64,000 nt of DNA from Streptomyces sp. NBC_00414 (GTDB taxonomy: Bacteria > Actinomycetota > Actinomycetes > Streptomycetales > Streptomycetaceae). The stretch is from positions 124,001 through 188,000 of the forward strand of contig NZ_CP107935.1 of NCBI RefSeq assembly GCF_036038375.1. Reading direction: 5' to 3'. Of the stretch, positions 43,679 through 52,591 are shown one piece after another. The notes below the pieces were generated by a model. The model saw only the letters and a list, made by a program, of their open reading frames with translations. It did no database searches and was not told the origin of the DNA. How positions within the stretch are numbered: the stretch's first letter is position 1; each line of letters begins with the position of its first letter. The translations under genes and the position numbers were made by a program.

Positions 43679-44473
43679 TCACCGCTGTCCTCGGGGCGAC
43701 TCGGCTCCCGGCATCGCTTCGCCCACCCTGCGTAGCAGTTCCTGCCGCTCCGCGCGGAGGTAGAAGTGCCCGCCGGGCAGAAAGCCCAGATCAAAAGCGG
43801 CGCTGGTGTGCGCCTTCCAGCCCTCGATGTGCAGAGTGTCCGCCTCCTCGGTGCCGGCGAAGGCCGTGATCGGGCGGTCGAGCGGCTCACCGGGGAGGTG
43901 GTCGTACGTTTCGAACACCTCGATGTCGGCCCGGTAGTAGGCGAGCACGATCTCCAGGAGCGCGGGGTTGGCCCGGACCGGTTCCGGCAAGGCCCCGAAC
44001 CGGCGCTCCAGCGCGGGCAGCAGTTCCGCGCCGGAGAGCTGGTGCAGCGGTGCTTCGCCGTGCACGAGGGGAGGTGGCGGGGACGAGGACAGGAACAGCC
44101 GCTCCGGCTGCTCCCGGCCGCGCTCGCGCAGCGCACGGGCCACCTCGTAGGCGACCAGTCCCCCGAGGCTGTGCCCGAAGAAGGCGAACGGCTCCTCGAA
44201 GACCACCTTGTCCAGCAGTGCGTCGACCAGCGGACGCATCCTGGTGAAGGCGGGTTCGGCCCGGCGGGAGGCCCGGCCGGGCAGTTGCATCGCCCACACC
44301 TGGACGTCCGGCAGATCGTCGGACCAGCGGACGTACTCGCCGGGCGAACCGCCGGCGTGGGTGAAGCAGTACAGGGACGAGGCGGCTTCCGGGCGACGCT
44401 CGCGGCGCACCAGCCAGGGGCCTTCCGGCGCCGTGCGGGGCGCGCCGGCCCCGGTTCGGGTGTTGTCCACCAT
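43679..44473 (-). CDS. Type II thioesterase (GrsT-like)
   Basis: 264 residues, alpha/beta hydrolase. SLYCFTHAGGSPGEYVRWSD (about 33-52), nucleophile Ser in FFGHSLGGLVAYEVA (about 97-111), and the final catalytic His in LPGGHFYL (about 234). Type II thioesterases remove wrong acyl groups from carrier domains or release products. It lies 9 bases after the KS-AT-carrier gene, so it serves that assembly line. If the KS makes a beta-keto acyl intermediate, hydrolysis followed by spontaneous decarboxylation would give a methyl ketone (inference). Confidence 0.92.
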   Translation of the reverse strand: MVDNTRTGAGAPRTAPEGPWLVRRERRPEAASSLYCFTHAGGSPGEYVRWSDDLPDVQVWAMQLPGRASRRAEPAFTRMRPLVDALLDKVVFEEPFAFFGHSLGGLVAYEVARALRERGREQPERLFLSSSPPPPLVHGEAPLHQLSGAELLPALERRFGALPEPVRANPALLEIVLAYYRADIEVFETYDHLPGEPLDRPITAFAGTEEADTLHIEGWKAHTSAAFDLGFLPGGHFYLRAERQELLRRVGEAMPGAESPRGQR

Positions 44474-44482
44474 GACGACTCC

Positions 44483-47296
44483 TCAGGAGAGGGCGGGCCG
44501 CGGACTGTCGTGACCGCCCGTCGGCGGGTCGACGAGTGCGGCGAACTCGGTCACCGTCTCGGCCTCGTACAGCCCCAGGACGTCGACCTCCACGCCGAAG
44601 ATCTCGCGGGCACGGGACAGGAGCTGGACGGCTATGAGCGAGTCACCGCCGAGGGAGAAGAAACTGTCCTCGGCGCCGACGTCCGGCAGACCGAGGATCT
44701 CCGCGAAGAGCCGGGCGACCCGGCCCACGGTGTCCTCCTTCTCCAGCCCGTTGCGCTCCGGCCCATCATGTTCCAGCCCGCTGGGCTCCGGCCCGTTCCC
44801 GTCCGCGGTCCCGGCGGACGCGGCGGCGGTCTCCCCTTCGGCGGCCTCCACCACGTGGCGCTGCCGCTCGAACGGATACGTCGGCAGGGGGACCCGCAGC
44901 CTCCGGCCTCCGTGGACCTCCGCCCAGGAGATCGCGACGCCCGCCAGCCACAGTTCACCCAGCGCGGCGAGCAGCGGGGGCGGCCCTTCGGACGCGGTGC
45001 CGTGCTCTTCGCCCGGCAGGGCGGTCACGAGCAGGTGGTCCGCCGTGCGCCCGGGATGCCGACGGGCGGCAGAGGTCAGGGTCAGGCCCGCGCCGAGCTC
45101 CACGAGCACGGCGGAGGAGTCCTCGAACAACGGGTCGAAGGCGGTGTGCGGCAGGGTCTTGCCGCGCAGATGCGCGGACCAGAACCCGGGGTCCACCGCG
45201 TCGTCCGGGGAGAGCGGCCGGGCCGACGTCCCGCCGACGACGGGGACGCGCGGGACCCGGGGGCCGGCCTCACGGACCAGCTCCTCGAAGCGGGCCGCGG
45301 CATCCGCTCCGTCCGACGTGTCGCCGCCGCCTGCCGGGGCCAGCAGTCGGGCCCGGGCAGCCACCAGCCGTGCCGCGTCGTCCAGGGAGAACACGCCGGC
45401 CACCGCGGCGGCCGTCAGCACTCCCACGCCCGTTCCCAGTAGCGAGGCCGGCCGCACACCCCACGCGGCCAGCGTCCGCGACAGCGCGTACTCCTCGGCG
45501 AAGGCGAGCAGGTCCGCCGTGGCCGGGTCGTCGCTCTTCGAGCCGGGCCGGAAGCCCTGCGCGCCGGACCCGTCGACCACGTCGAGACCGCGCACCGCGG
45601 CGTGGCAGGCGTCGAACGCGCGGCGGAACGCCCGCTGTTCCGCGTACAGCCGGGCCGCTTCGCCTGCCGCCCCGGTACCGGGGAACAGGAACGTCACCGA
45701 CCGGGGCCGGGGCGGGCCGCCGGTGCCGACCGGACTGCCGTCCGCGCCGGACAGGGTCCGTACGGCGTCCCGGGTCCTGCCGACGACCGCGTACCTGCGG
45801 TGGTCGTGCTCCCGGCGGCCGACCTGGAGCGTCCAGGCCACGTCGGCGATCGACAGCTCCGGACGGGCGTTCAGGTAGCCGGCCAGATTCTCCGTCGCCG
45901 CGTCGAGGGCGGCCGGGGTGCGCGCCGAGAGGACCAGCAGCTGCCAGGGGGCGGGCGGCGCCATCGGCGGGGGCGCGGGGGCCTCCTCCAGGACGACGTG
46001 GGCGTTGGTCCCGCCGATGCCGAAGGAGTTCACTCCCGCGCGCCGGGGCGTGCCCCGCGTGGGCCACTCCTGAGCCCGGTCGGCCACCCGGAACGGGGTC
46101 GCGGCGAAGTCGATCCGCGGGTTCGGTTCGCTGAAGTGCAGGCTCGGCGGAATGACGCCGTGTTCCAGGGCAAGGACCGTCTTGATCAGTCCGGCCGCGC
46201 CGGCGGCCGCGTCGGTGTGCCCGATGTTCGTCTTGACCGACCCGATCCGGCAGAACCCGCTGAGGTCGGTGCCGTCCCGGAACGCCTTGGTCAACGCGGC
46301 CACCTCGATGGGGTCACCGAGCGGCGTGGCGGTGCCGTGGGCCTCCACGTAGGTGACGGTGGCGGGGTCCACCCGGGCCACCGCCTGCGCGTCCCGGATC
46401 ACGGCGGCCTGCCCCTCGACACTGGGCGCGGTGAAACCGATCCGGTCGGAGCCGTCGTTGTTCACCGCTGTTCCCCGCAGCACGGCGTGGATGCGATCGC
46501 CGTCGGAAACGGCCTCGGCGAACCGCTTGAGCACCACCAGGCCCCCGCCGTCGCCGCCCACGGTGCCGCCCGCGGCGGCGTCGAAGGCCCGGCAGACCCC
46601 GTCCGCGGACAGGATCCCGCCCTCCACGTACGGACTGTTCCGGGCCGGTACGTGCACGGCGACGCCGCCTGCAAGGGCCATGTCGCAGTCACCGGACAGC
46701 AGGGCCTGGACGGCGGTGTGGACGGCCACCAGGGATGTGGCGCACGCGGCCTGCACCGTGACGGCCGGGCCGCGCAGCCCCAGTTTGTAGGCGATCCGGG
46801 TGACCAGGTAGTCGGTCGCGTTGCCCAGCAGGATCTCCATGTCGGACACGCCCGAGCCCCGGTCCGACTCCGACCGCGCGAGGTGGGCGTAGGAGGTGTC
46901 GGTGCCGCCGCCGTAGACGCCGATGGCGCCGGAGTACCGCGCCGGGTCGTAGCCGGCGTGTTCCAGGGCCTGCACCGCGCACTCCAGGAGGACGCGGTGC
47001 TGGGGGTCGATGATCCGGGCCTCACGGGGCGAGTAGCCGAAGTAGCCCGCGTCGAACGACTCCGGGTCCGCAAGCAGGCCACGGGCCGGTACGTACGCGC
47101 GCTCGGCGCCGCCGCCGGGAACCGGGCGCGGGGCCGAGCGGGTCACCGTGTCCAGGCCCTCGGTCAGGTTCCGCCAGAACTGGTCGACGTCCTCGGCACC
47201 GGGGAACCGGGCGGCCATCCCGATGACGGCGATGTGTTCGGCGTCGTCCGCCTGCTCGACATCGTCCGCCTGCTCGTCGGGGCTGTCGTCACTCAC
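44483..47296 (-). CDS. Ketosynthase with degenerate acyltransferase and carrier domain (KS-AT0-CP)
   Basis: 937 residues. The KS is intact: IAVIGMAARFPG near the start, Cys185 in VQAACATSLVAVH, His320 in VEAHGTATPLGD and a second His in KTNIGHTDAAAG. The AT region is recognisable by length and flanks (VTFLFPGTGA, PLPTYPFERQRHVV). However, the nucleophile motif GHSxG is replaced by GTGVG (residues 621-625), so Ser is absent and the domain cannot load malonate in the normal way. The carrier domain has Ser886 in LGGDSLIAV. GTG 47296 overlaps the upstream carrier gene by 8 bases. The extender unit must come from elsewhere, perhaps the 6-MSA-type PKS or FabD. Confidence 0.88.
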   Translation of the reverse strand: MSDDSPDEQADDVEQADDAEHIAVIGMAARFPGAEDVDQFWRNLTEGLDTVTRSAPRPVPGGGAERAYVPARGLLADPESFDAGYFGYSPREARIIDPQHRVLLECAVQALEHAGYDPARYSGAIGVYGGGTDTSYAHLARSESDRGSGVSDMEILLGNATDYLVTRIAYKLGLRGPAVTVQAACATSLVAVHTAVQALLSGDCDMALAGGVAVHVPARNSPYVEGGILSADGVCRAFDAAAGGTVGGDGGGLVVLKRFAEAVSDGDRIHAVLRGTAVNNDGSDRIGFTAPSVEGQAAVIRDAQAVARVDPATVTYVEAHGTATPLGDPIEVAALTKAFRDGTDLSGFCRIGSVKTNIGHTDAAAGAAGLIKTVLALEHGVIPPSLHFSEPNPRIDFAATPFRVADRAQEWPTRGTPRRAGVNSFGIGGTNAHVVLEEAPAPPPMAPPAPWQLLVLSARTPAALDAATENLAGYLNARPELSIADVAWTLQVGRREHDHRRYAVVGRTRDAVRTLSGADGSPVGTGGPPRPRSVTFLFPGTGAAGEAARLYAEQRAFRRAFDACHAAVRGLDVVDGSGAQGFRPGSKSDDPATADLLAFAEEYALSRTLAAWGVRPASLLGTGVGVLTAAAVAGVFSLDDAARLVAARARLLAPAGGGDTSDGADAAARFEELVREAGPRVPRVPVVGGTSARPLSPDDAVDPGFWSAHLRGKTLPHTAFDPLFEDSSAVLVELGAGLTLTSAARRHPGRTADHLLVTALPGEEHGTASEGPPPLLAALGELWLAGVAISWAEVHGGRRLRVPLPTYPFERQRHVVEAAEGETAAASAGTADGNGPEPSGLEHDGPERNGLEKEDTVGRVARLFAEILGLPDVGAEDSFFSLGGDSLIAVQLLSRAREIFGVEVDVLGLYEAETVTEFAALVDPPTGGHDSPRPALS

Positions 47297-47699
47297 GTGT
47301 CTCACCCCGCTCCCGGGTGCCCGGCCGGCTCCGCTGGGCACGCCGGCGCTGAAGCCGCGCGCGGCCCCCGGCCCGCTCCGCCCCGCTGTGGGACCGGGTG
47401 GACTCGTCCGTACCGCCGTCGAGGTGCCGGGCCAGCGCCCGGACCGTCGTGTACGTGAACAGGTCGACCAGGTCCGGTTCCGTGCCCAGTTCCTCGCCGA
47501 TCCGGTCCTGGACCATGTGCAGCAGCACCGAATGCCCGCCGAGATCGAAGAAATTGTCCTCGGCGCCCACCCGGCGCCCCTCCAGAACCTCCGACCAGAT
47601 TTCGGCGATCACCCGCTCCGTATCCGTGGCCGACGGCCGGGAGACTTCTTTTCCAGAAGGGGCGGGTAAGGAATCCTGCGGCTCCGGTTGCGAGTCCAC
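47289..47699 (-). CDS. Stand-alone peptidyl/acyl carrier protein
   Basis: 136 residues. One carrier domain (about 25-98) has the phosphopantetheine Ser in FFDLGGHSVLLHMVQ (about 50-64) and helices ERVIAEIWSEVLEGRRVGAE before it. A ~35-residue Arg-rich, disordered tail follows. The GGHS form is typical of NRPS-type carriers. The GTG start at 47699 follows GGGAGGAAAGA. It is the first gene of the KS-AT0/thioesterase/reductase operon and overlaps the KS gene, so it is probably the donor or acceptor for that KS. No condensation or adenylation domain is fused to it. Confidence 0.9.
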   Translation of the reverse strand: MDSQPEPQDSLPAPSGKEVSRPSATDTERVIAEIWSEVLEGRRVGAEDNFFDLGGHSVLLHMVQDRIGEELGTEPDLVDLFTYTTVRALARHLDGGTDESTRSHSGAERAGGRARLQRRRAQRSRPGTRERGETRE

Positions 47700-48205
47700 T
47701 CTTTCCTCCCATGACTTTTCGCTGCGTGCCAGGACTTTTTAATTGCCCGCCCCCGAGCATGTCAACGAAGCCCCTTGGACAGTCCGGGCGCGTGGACGGC
47801 CGCCCGGCTGTCCAACCGGAGAAAGTCCCCGGTTGGTGGCCGTCGGCACCCGCGCCGTCCGACGGCCGGGCTTCGTTCCGCAACGCCCCCGGCGTTCAGT
47901 GGCCTCGGGCGCGAACTGAGTAGATGGCACTCATGGCCCGGTCCGCCGGACCCGTGGTGTTCTCGTTCGGCCCCCGACTGCCTCGTGCCGGCCGGCGGCG
48001 GACACGACGGTACGGGCTGACGGACTTCTCGCGTGCCGCCGGCTCCGGCGGCACGCGAAACCACCCGCGGAAAGAAGGATCCGTCACCTGGTGGATCACA
48101 GAAGAACGGGCCGCCACAGGAAAAAGAAATCCTCGAATCCATGAATCCATTCCTGACACAAGGAAGCGAAGGCACGAAATGCGCTCATTCCTGAAGGGCA
48201 GTCCC
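47700..48205. promoter_or_regulatory. Divergent control region between the KS operon and the phenazine-supply operon
   Basis: About 500 bases without a supported gene. It holds a widely spaced inverted repeat AACGAAGCCC (47764-47773) / GGGCTTCGTT (47868-47877), a very stable hairpin at 48029-48058 and an A-rich leader (48100-48180). AGGACTTTTTAATTG near 47731-47745 is an AT-rich patch suited to the leftward promoter. Both main biosynthetic operons start from here, so it is the likely central control point. Confidence 0.5.
48029..48058 (+). terminator. Stable leader hairpin upstream of the DAHP synthase gene (possible attenuator)
   Basis: TCGCGTGCCGCCGG (48029-48042) and CCGGCGGCACGCGA (48045-48058) are perfect 14-base arms separated by 2 bases, about 150 bases before the DAHP synthase start. 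It could block read-through or act in leader control. No Trp- or aromatic-rich leader peptide was found. Confidence 0.5.
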
Positions 48206-49597
48206 ATGGTTTCGTGGAACACCTCGACCCAGGACCCACTGCGCGCGTATCCGGCCGCTCAGCAGCCGGACTGGCCCGACCGTTCGGCCCTCGACGCCGT
48301 CACGAGGGAACTGGAGACCCTTCCGCCGCTCGTCTTCGCCGACGAGTGCGACCTGCTGAAGAACCGGCTTGCCGCCGTGGCCCGCGGCGAGGCGTTCCTG
48401 CTGCAGGGCGGTGACTGCGCGGAGACCTTCGACGCGGTCCGGACGGACACCACGCGGGACAAGCTCAGCACCCTGCTGCAGATGGCGGTGGTGCTGACCT
48501 ACGCCGGCTCGGTTCCCGTCGTGAAGGTCGGCCGGCTCGCCGGGCAGTACGCCAAGCCGCGCTCGAAGGCGACCGAGACCCGGGACGGGCGCGTGCTGCC
48601 GGTCTACCGGGGCGACGCGGTGAACGGTTTCGACTTCACGGAGGCCGCCCGGGTCCCGGACCCGGCCCGGCTGCTGACGATGTACCAGGCATCGGTGACC
48701 ACGCTGAACCTGGTCCGCGCCTTCAGCGCGGGCCGGCACGCCAACCTGCGTCAGATCCACAACCTGAACCGGGACTTCGTCTCCGGATCGCCCTCCGGAC
48801 ACCGCTACGAGTCCATCGCCGACGAGATCGACCGGGCGCTGCGCTTCATGCACGCCACCGGCAGCGGGCCGGACGCGGCGGACGCCGAAGAGTTCTTCGT
48901 CTCCCACGAGGGGCTGCTCCTGGACTACGAGACGGCCCTCACCCGCGTCGACACCTCCAGCGGGCTGCCCTACGCGACCTCGGGGCACCTGCTGTGGATC
49001 GGCGAGCGGACCCGGGATCCCTCGGGTGCGCATGTCGAGTACTTCTCGCGGATCAACAATCCGGTGGCGGTGAAGCTGGGCCCGACGGCCACCTCCGACT
49101 CCGTGTTGCGGCTCATCGACCGGCTGGATCCGAAGCGTGAACCGGGCCGGCTGACGCTCATCGTCCGGATGGGCGCCGGCAAGGTGCAGGAGATGCTGCC
49201 GCCGCTGGTGGAGAAGGTCACCGCCTCGGGAGCGCAGGTCGCCTGGGTGTGCGACCCCATGCACGGGAACACGGTGGAGGCCCCCTCCGGGCACAAGACC
49301 AGGCGTTTCGACGACGTGCTCGACGAGATCCGGGGCTTCTTCGACGTCCACCACGCCCTGGGCACGCATCCCGGGGGCATTCATGTGGAGTTCACCGGCA
49401 ACCACGTCACCGAGTGCGTGGGCGGCGGGCACGAGGTCCTGTTCAAGGACCTCGCCTCACGCTACGAGTCGGTGTGCGACCCGCGGCTGAACCGCAGCCA
49501 GTCCCTCGACCTCGCGTTCCTGGTCTCCGAGTTCCTGGGCCCGCGTGATCGCCGTCCGGCACGGCCGCTGTCCGCAACGAGCGGCCCGGTGCTCTGA
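48206..49597 (+). CDS. phzC: Class II 3-deoxy-D-arabino-heptulosonate-7-phosphate (DAHP) synthase
   Basis: 463 residues. It catalyses the first shikimate-pathway step (phosphoenolpyruvate plus erythrose 4-phosphate). Class II hallmarks: [15 protein letters not shown] with the metal Cys (about 62-76), [17 protein letters not shown] (about 103-119), [10 protein letters not shown] (metal His), [18 protein letters not shown] (metal Glu) and [17 protein letters not shown] (metal Asp). PhzC of phenazine clusters is of this class. As leader of an operon with chorismate synthase, shikimate kinase, phzD and phzE it is a cluster-dedicated copy. ATG 48206 has AAGGG upstream; ATG 48179, nine codons earlier, with AAGGAAG, is a real alternative. 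Confidence 0.93.
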   Translation: MVSWNTSTQDPLRAYPAAQQPDWPDRSALDAVTRELETLPPLVFADECDLLKNRLAAVARGEAFLLQGGDCAETFDAVRTDTTRDKLSTLLQMAVVLTYAGSVPVVKVGRLAGQYAKPRSKATETRDGRVLPVYRGDAVNGFDFTEAARVPDPARLLTMYQASVTTLNLVRAFSAGRHANLRQIHNLNRDFVSGSPSGHRYESIADEIDRALRFMHATGSGPDAADAEEFFVSHEGLLLDYETALTRVDTSSGLPYATSGHLLWIGERTRDPSGAHVEYFSRINNPVAVKLGPTATSDSVLRLIDRLDPKREPGRLTLIVRMGAGKVQEMLPPLVEKVTASGAQVAWVCDPMHGNTVEAPSGHKTRRFDDVLDEIRGFFDVHHALGTHPGGIHVEFTGNHVTECVGGGHEVLFKDLASRYESVCDPRLNRSQSLDLAFLVSEFLGPRDRRPARPLSATSGPVL

Positions 49598-49638
49598 TCC
49601 GCGCCCGAACCGCTGTCGAACCCGTGAGGAGAGCGTCG

Positions 49639-50823
49639 TTGAGCAGCTTGCGTTGGCTGACGGCCGGGGAGTCGCACGGCCCCGCACTCGTCGCGACCCT
49701 GGAGGGGCTGCCCTCCGGTGTCCCGGTGACGAAGGAGATGGTGAGTGACGCGCTGGCGCGGCGCCGGCTGGGGTACGGCCGCGGCGCCCGGATGAGTTTC
49801 GAGCGCGACGAGCTCACCTTCCTCGGCGGTGTACGCCACGGACTGACCCTGGGCTCCCCCGTCGCCGTCATGATCGCGAACACCGAGTGGCCCAAGTGGC
49901 AGCAGGTCATGGCGGCCGATCCGGTGGCCCCGGACGTTCTGGTCGGCCTGGCGCGCAACGCCCCGCTCACCCGGCCCCGCCCGGGCCACGCCGATCTGGC
50001 GGGGATGCAGAAGTACGGCTTCCCCGAGGCACGGCCCGTGCTGGAACGGGCCAGCGCCCGGGAGACCGCGGCCAGGGTCGCGCTGGGCGCGGTGGCGCGG
50101 TCGTACCTCAGGGAGGCCGTCGGCATCGAGATCGTCTCGCACGTGGTGGAACTGGCGGGGGTCGGTGTCCCGTACGGTCTGCTGCCCGTGCCCGAGGACA
50201 CCGGGCGGCTGGACGCGGACCCGGTGCGCTGTCTGGATCCGGACACGAGCGCGCGCATGGTCGCCGAGATCGACAAGGCCCGTGCCGACGGCGACACCCT
50301 CGGCGGTGTGGTGGAGGTACTGGCCCACGGAATGCCCGTCGGTCTCGGCAGCCATGTGCACTGGGACCGGCGGCTCGACGCGCGGCTGGCGGCGGCGTTG
50401 ATGGGCATCCAGGCCATCAAGGCCGTCGAGGTCGGCGACGGGATCGAACTGGCCCGGGTGCCGGGCTCCCGGGCGCACGACGAGATCGTCCCCTCCGCCG
50501 ACGGTCTCCGCCGTGCCTCCGGGCGTGCGGGAGGCACCGAGGGCGGCCTGAGTACCGGCGCACCGCTCAGAGTGCGGGCGGCGATGAAGCCGATCGCCAC
50601 CGTGCCCCGCGCGCTGGCCACCGTCGACGTCACCACCGGCGAGGTCGCCCGCGCGCACCACCAGCGCTCCGACGTGTGCGCCGTCCCGGCCGCCGGGATC
50701 GTCGCCGAGGCGATGGTCGCCCTGGTCCTCGCCGACGCCGTCGCTGAGAAGTTCGGCGGTGACTCGGTGGCGGAGACCCGTCGCAACGTCACCGGGTTCC
50801 TCGACCACCTGGTCGTCCGGTGA
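49639..50823 (+). CDS. aroC: Chorismate synthase (cluster copy)
   Basis: 394 residues. Starts [20 protein letters not shown], the invariant chorismate synthase N-terminus with the catalytic His of GESHG. Further signatures are [52 protein letters not shown] and [20 protein letters not shown] (second catalytic His in HQRSD). It needs reduced FMN and makes chorismate from EPSP. The TTG at 49639 follows GAGGAGAG, which decides against the GTG 5 codons upstream. It overlaps the next gene by GTGA. It boosts the chorismate supply for PhzE and is probably a second copy of the housekeeping gene. Confidence 0.94.
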   Translation: MSSLRWLTAGESHGPALVATLEGLPSGVPVTKEMVSDALARRRLGYGRGARMSFERDELTFLGGVRHGLTLGSPVAVMIANTEWPKWQQVMAADPVAPDVLVGLARNAPLTRPRPGHADLAGMQKYGFPEARPVLERASARETAARVALGAVARSYLREAVGIEIVSHVVELAGVGVPYGLLPVPEDTGRLDADPVRCLDPDTSARMVAEIDKARADGDTLGGVVEVLAHGMPVGLGSHVHWDRRLDARLAAALMGIQAIKAVEVGDGIELARVPGSRAHDEIVPSADGLRRASGRAGGTEGGLSTGAPLRVRAAMKPIATVPRALATVDVTTGEVARAHHQRSDVCAVPAAGIVAEAMVALVLADAVAEKFGGDSVAETRRNVTGFLDHLVVR

Positions 50824-51356
50824 CGGGCCGCCCGCCGGGCCCGGCGGTGGTCCTGGTCGGCCCGATGGGGGTGGGCAAGACAACGGTCGGCGGGCTGATC
50901 GCGGACCGGCTCGGCCTGGCCCGCAGGGACACGGACGCCGACATCGTCGCCGCGCAGGCCAGGTCGATCGCCGACATCTTCGCCGCCGAGGGCGAGGCCC
51001 GCTTCCGGGACCTGGAACGGGCCGCGGTCCGTGCCGCCCTGGCCGAGCACAGGGGTGTCCTGGCGCTGGGCGGTGGGGCGGTGCTGGACGCCCGGACCCG
51101 CGGGCTGCTGGCCGGGGGCCCGGTGGCCTTCCTCGACATGGAGTGGCACGACGCCGCCCAGCGCGTCGGCGCGGACTCCGTGCGCCCGCTGCTGGCGGTC
51201 GATGCCGAGGCGGCCTGGCGTCGGACGAGACAGGTCCGCCGGCCTCTGTACCTGGAGGTCGCCCGCGTCGTGGTCGACACCGGCGGACGCACTCCGCGGG
51301 ACGTCGCCGTCGCCGTGCTGGAGGCACTGGCCCTCGCCCCGGCGCCGGGGCGCTGA
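50820..51356 (+). CDS. aroK: Shikimate kinase (cluster copy)
   Basis: 178 residues. P-loop [20 protein letters not shown] (about 11-30), shikimate-binding Asp in [10 protein letters not shown] (about 33-42), [20 protein letters not shown] (Gly-Gly-Gly loop) and the lid Arg in VRPLL, followed by RRPLYLEVA. The GTG start shares its bases with the chorismate synthase stop (GTGA). It phosphorylates shikimate on the way to chorismate. A three-gene shikimate booster set (DAHP synthase, chorismate synthase, shikimate kinase) in front of phzD/phzE points to high aromatic demand. Confidence 0.93.
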   Translation: MTGRPPGPAVVLVGPMGVGKTTVGGLIADRLGLARRDTDADIVAAQARSIADIFAAEGEARFRDLERAAVRAALAEHRGVLALGGGAVLDARTRGLLAGGPVAFLDMEWHDAAQRVGADSVRPLLAVDAEAAWRRTRQVRRPLYLEVARVVVDTGGRTPRDVAVAVLEALALAPAPGR

Positions 51357-51451
51357 GTAGCGGCTACTCAGGAATCCGCCGTGGTCACCGTGCTCTGCTG
51401 AGCCCGGCTCGCCCACAGAAGACGACATACGCAGGGAGAGGCAGTACCGCG

Positions 51452-52489
51452 ATGAAGCTTGAGAACATCTACCTGGCCGGGGTGGGCACCTACATACCCG
51501 AGCTGGTACCGGTCGAGCAGGCAGTGAAGGACGGCCTCTACAGCGAGGCGGAGCACGAGGCCTCCGGCATGGAGTCGGTGGCCGTCGAGGACACCCTCGG
51601 CGCACCGGACATGGCGATCCGGGCCGCCGAGGTCGCGATACGGCGATCGGGGCACCACCCCGACGACTTCGCCGCACTGCTGCACAGCACCACGTTCCTG
51701 CAGGGCCCGCACGACGGCTGGTCGCCCTCGCACTACATCCTGCTGAACGCGCTGGACCGGCCGATCAGCGCCGCCGTGATCCAGCAGGGCTGCAACGGGC
51801 TGATGACCGGGATCGAGATGGCCGCTCACCGGCTCATCGCGGCCGACGACAAGGACGCCGTCCTGGTGACGGGCGCGGACAACTTCAACACCCCGATGGT
51901 GGACCGCTGGCGTGGCTCCGGGCTGTTCTTCATGGCGGACAGCGGCTCGGCCATCGTGGTGTCCCGGCGGGGCGGATTCGCCAAGGTGCTCGCGGTCGCT
52001 TCGGTCTCCGACCCGAAGCTGGAGTGGCGGCACCGCGCCGAGGGATCCCTGATGCCGCCGCGCGAACCGTCGCACAAGCTCCTGGACTTCGAGACCCGGG
52101 TCAAGTTCTGGCAGCGCAAGTGGGCCGACGGCACCCCTCCCCCCGGCGGCAACTTCATCGACCTGCTCTCGGGTGTCGCGGAAGCCACGCTGGCCGAGGT
52201 CGGCCTGACGATGGACGACGTCGCCAGGGTCACGCACGTCGGGTTCCACCGGGACACGCTCCACGCCCTGTACCTGGAGCCGCTCGGCATCGACGCCGAC
52301 CGCGGCACCTGGGAGCGCAGCCGGCAGATCGGCCACGCCAGCATGTCCGACGTCGTCATCGGGCTCGAACACCTGTGGCTCACCCGCCAGGTGAACCCGG
52401 GCGACCGGGTGCTGATGATCGGCACCACCCCCGGCATGGAGGTCGGCTGCGCGGTCGTCGAGATCACCGAGGGGCCGGACGGTACGTGA
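51452..52489 (+). CDS. KASIII-like acyltransferase
   Basis: 345 residues of the thiolase fold. Active Cys114 in AVIQQGCNGLMTG and His266 in THVGFHRD. Where FabH has the Asn of GNTSAAS, this protein has GHASMSD (His295, Asp300). Loss of the Asn argues against decarboxylative condensation and for acyl transfer, as known for ChlB3- and CerJ-type KASIII homologues that move aryl or malonyl groups from carrier or CoA to an acceptor. In clusters with a 6-MSA-type PKS, such enzymes off-load the aryl acid. The ATG at 51452 fits the spacing from GGGAGAGG. It lies in the operon with an aryl ligase and carrier. Confidence 0.87.
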   Translation: MKLENIYLAGVGTYIPELVPVEQAVKDGLYSEAEHEASGMESVAVEDTLGAPDMAIRAAEVAIRRSGHHPDDFAALLHSTTFLQGPHDGWSPSHYILLNALDRPISAAVIQQGCNGLMTGIEMAAHRLIAADDKDAVLVTGADNFNTPMVDRWRGSGLFFMADSGSAIVVSRRGGFAKVLAVASVSDPKLEWRHRAEGSLMPPREPSHKLLDFETRVKFWQRKWADGTPPPGGNFIDLLSGVAEATLAEVGLTMDDVARVTHVGFHRDTLHALYLEPLGIDADRGTWERSRQIGHASMSDVVIGLEHLWLTRQVNPGDRVLMIGTTPGMEVGCAVVEITEGPDGT

Positions 52490-52591
52490 CCGCGCCCCCG
52501 GCGTTGGGCGCGCCGTGTCCGGTCCGGCGCCCCTTCCTCCCGTACCGCCCCGCTTCACCGCACACCCACGATCTGACGAAGGAGACATCCC

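Noticed and set aside
48141..48194. 17-codon frame (ATG at 48141) as a leader peptide for attenuation
   Set aside because: No ribosome binding site, no Trp/Phe/Tyr run, and it overlaps the alternative DAHP synthase start.
47924..48205. N-terminal extension of the DAHP synthase in the same open frame
   Set aside because: The extension is Arg-rich, contains the strong hairpin and has no family similarity; good start sites exist at 48179 and 48206.
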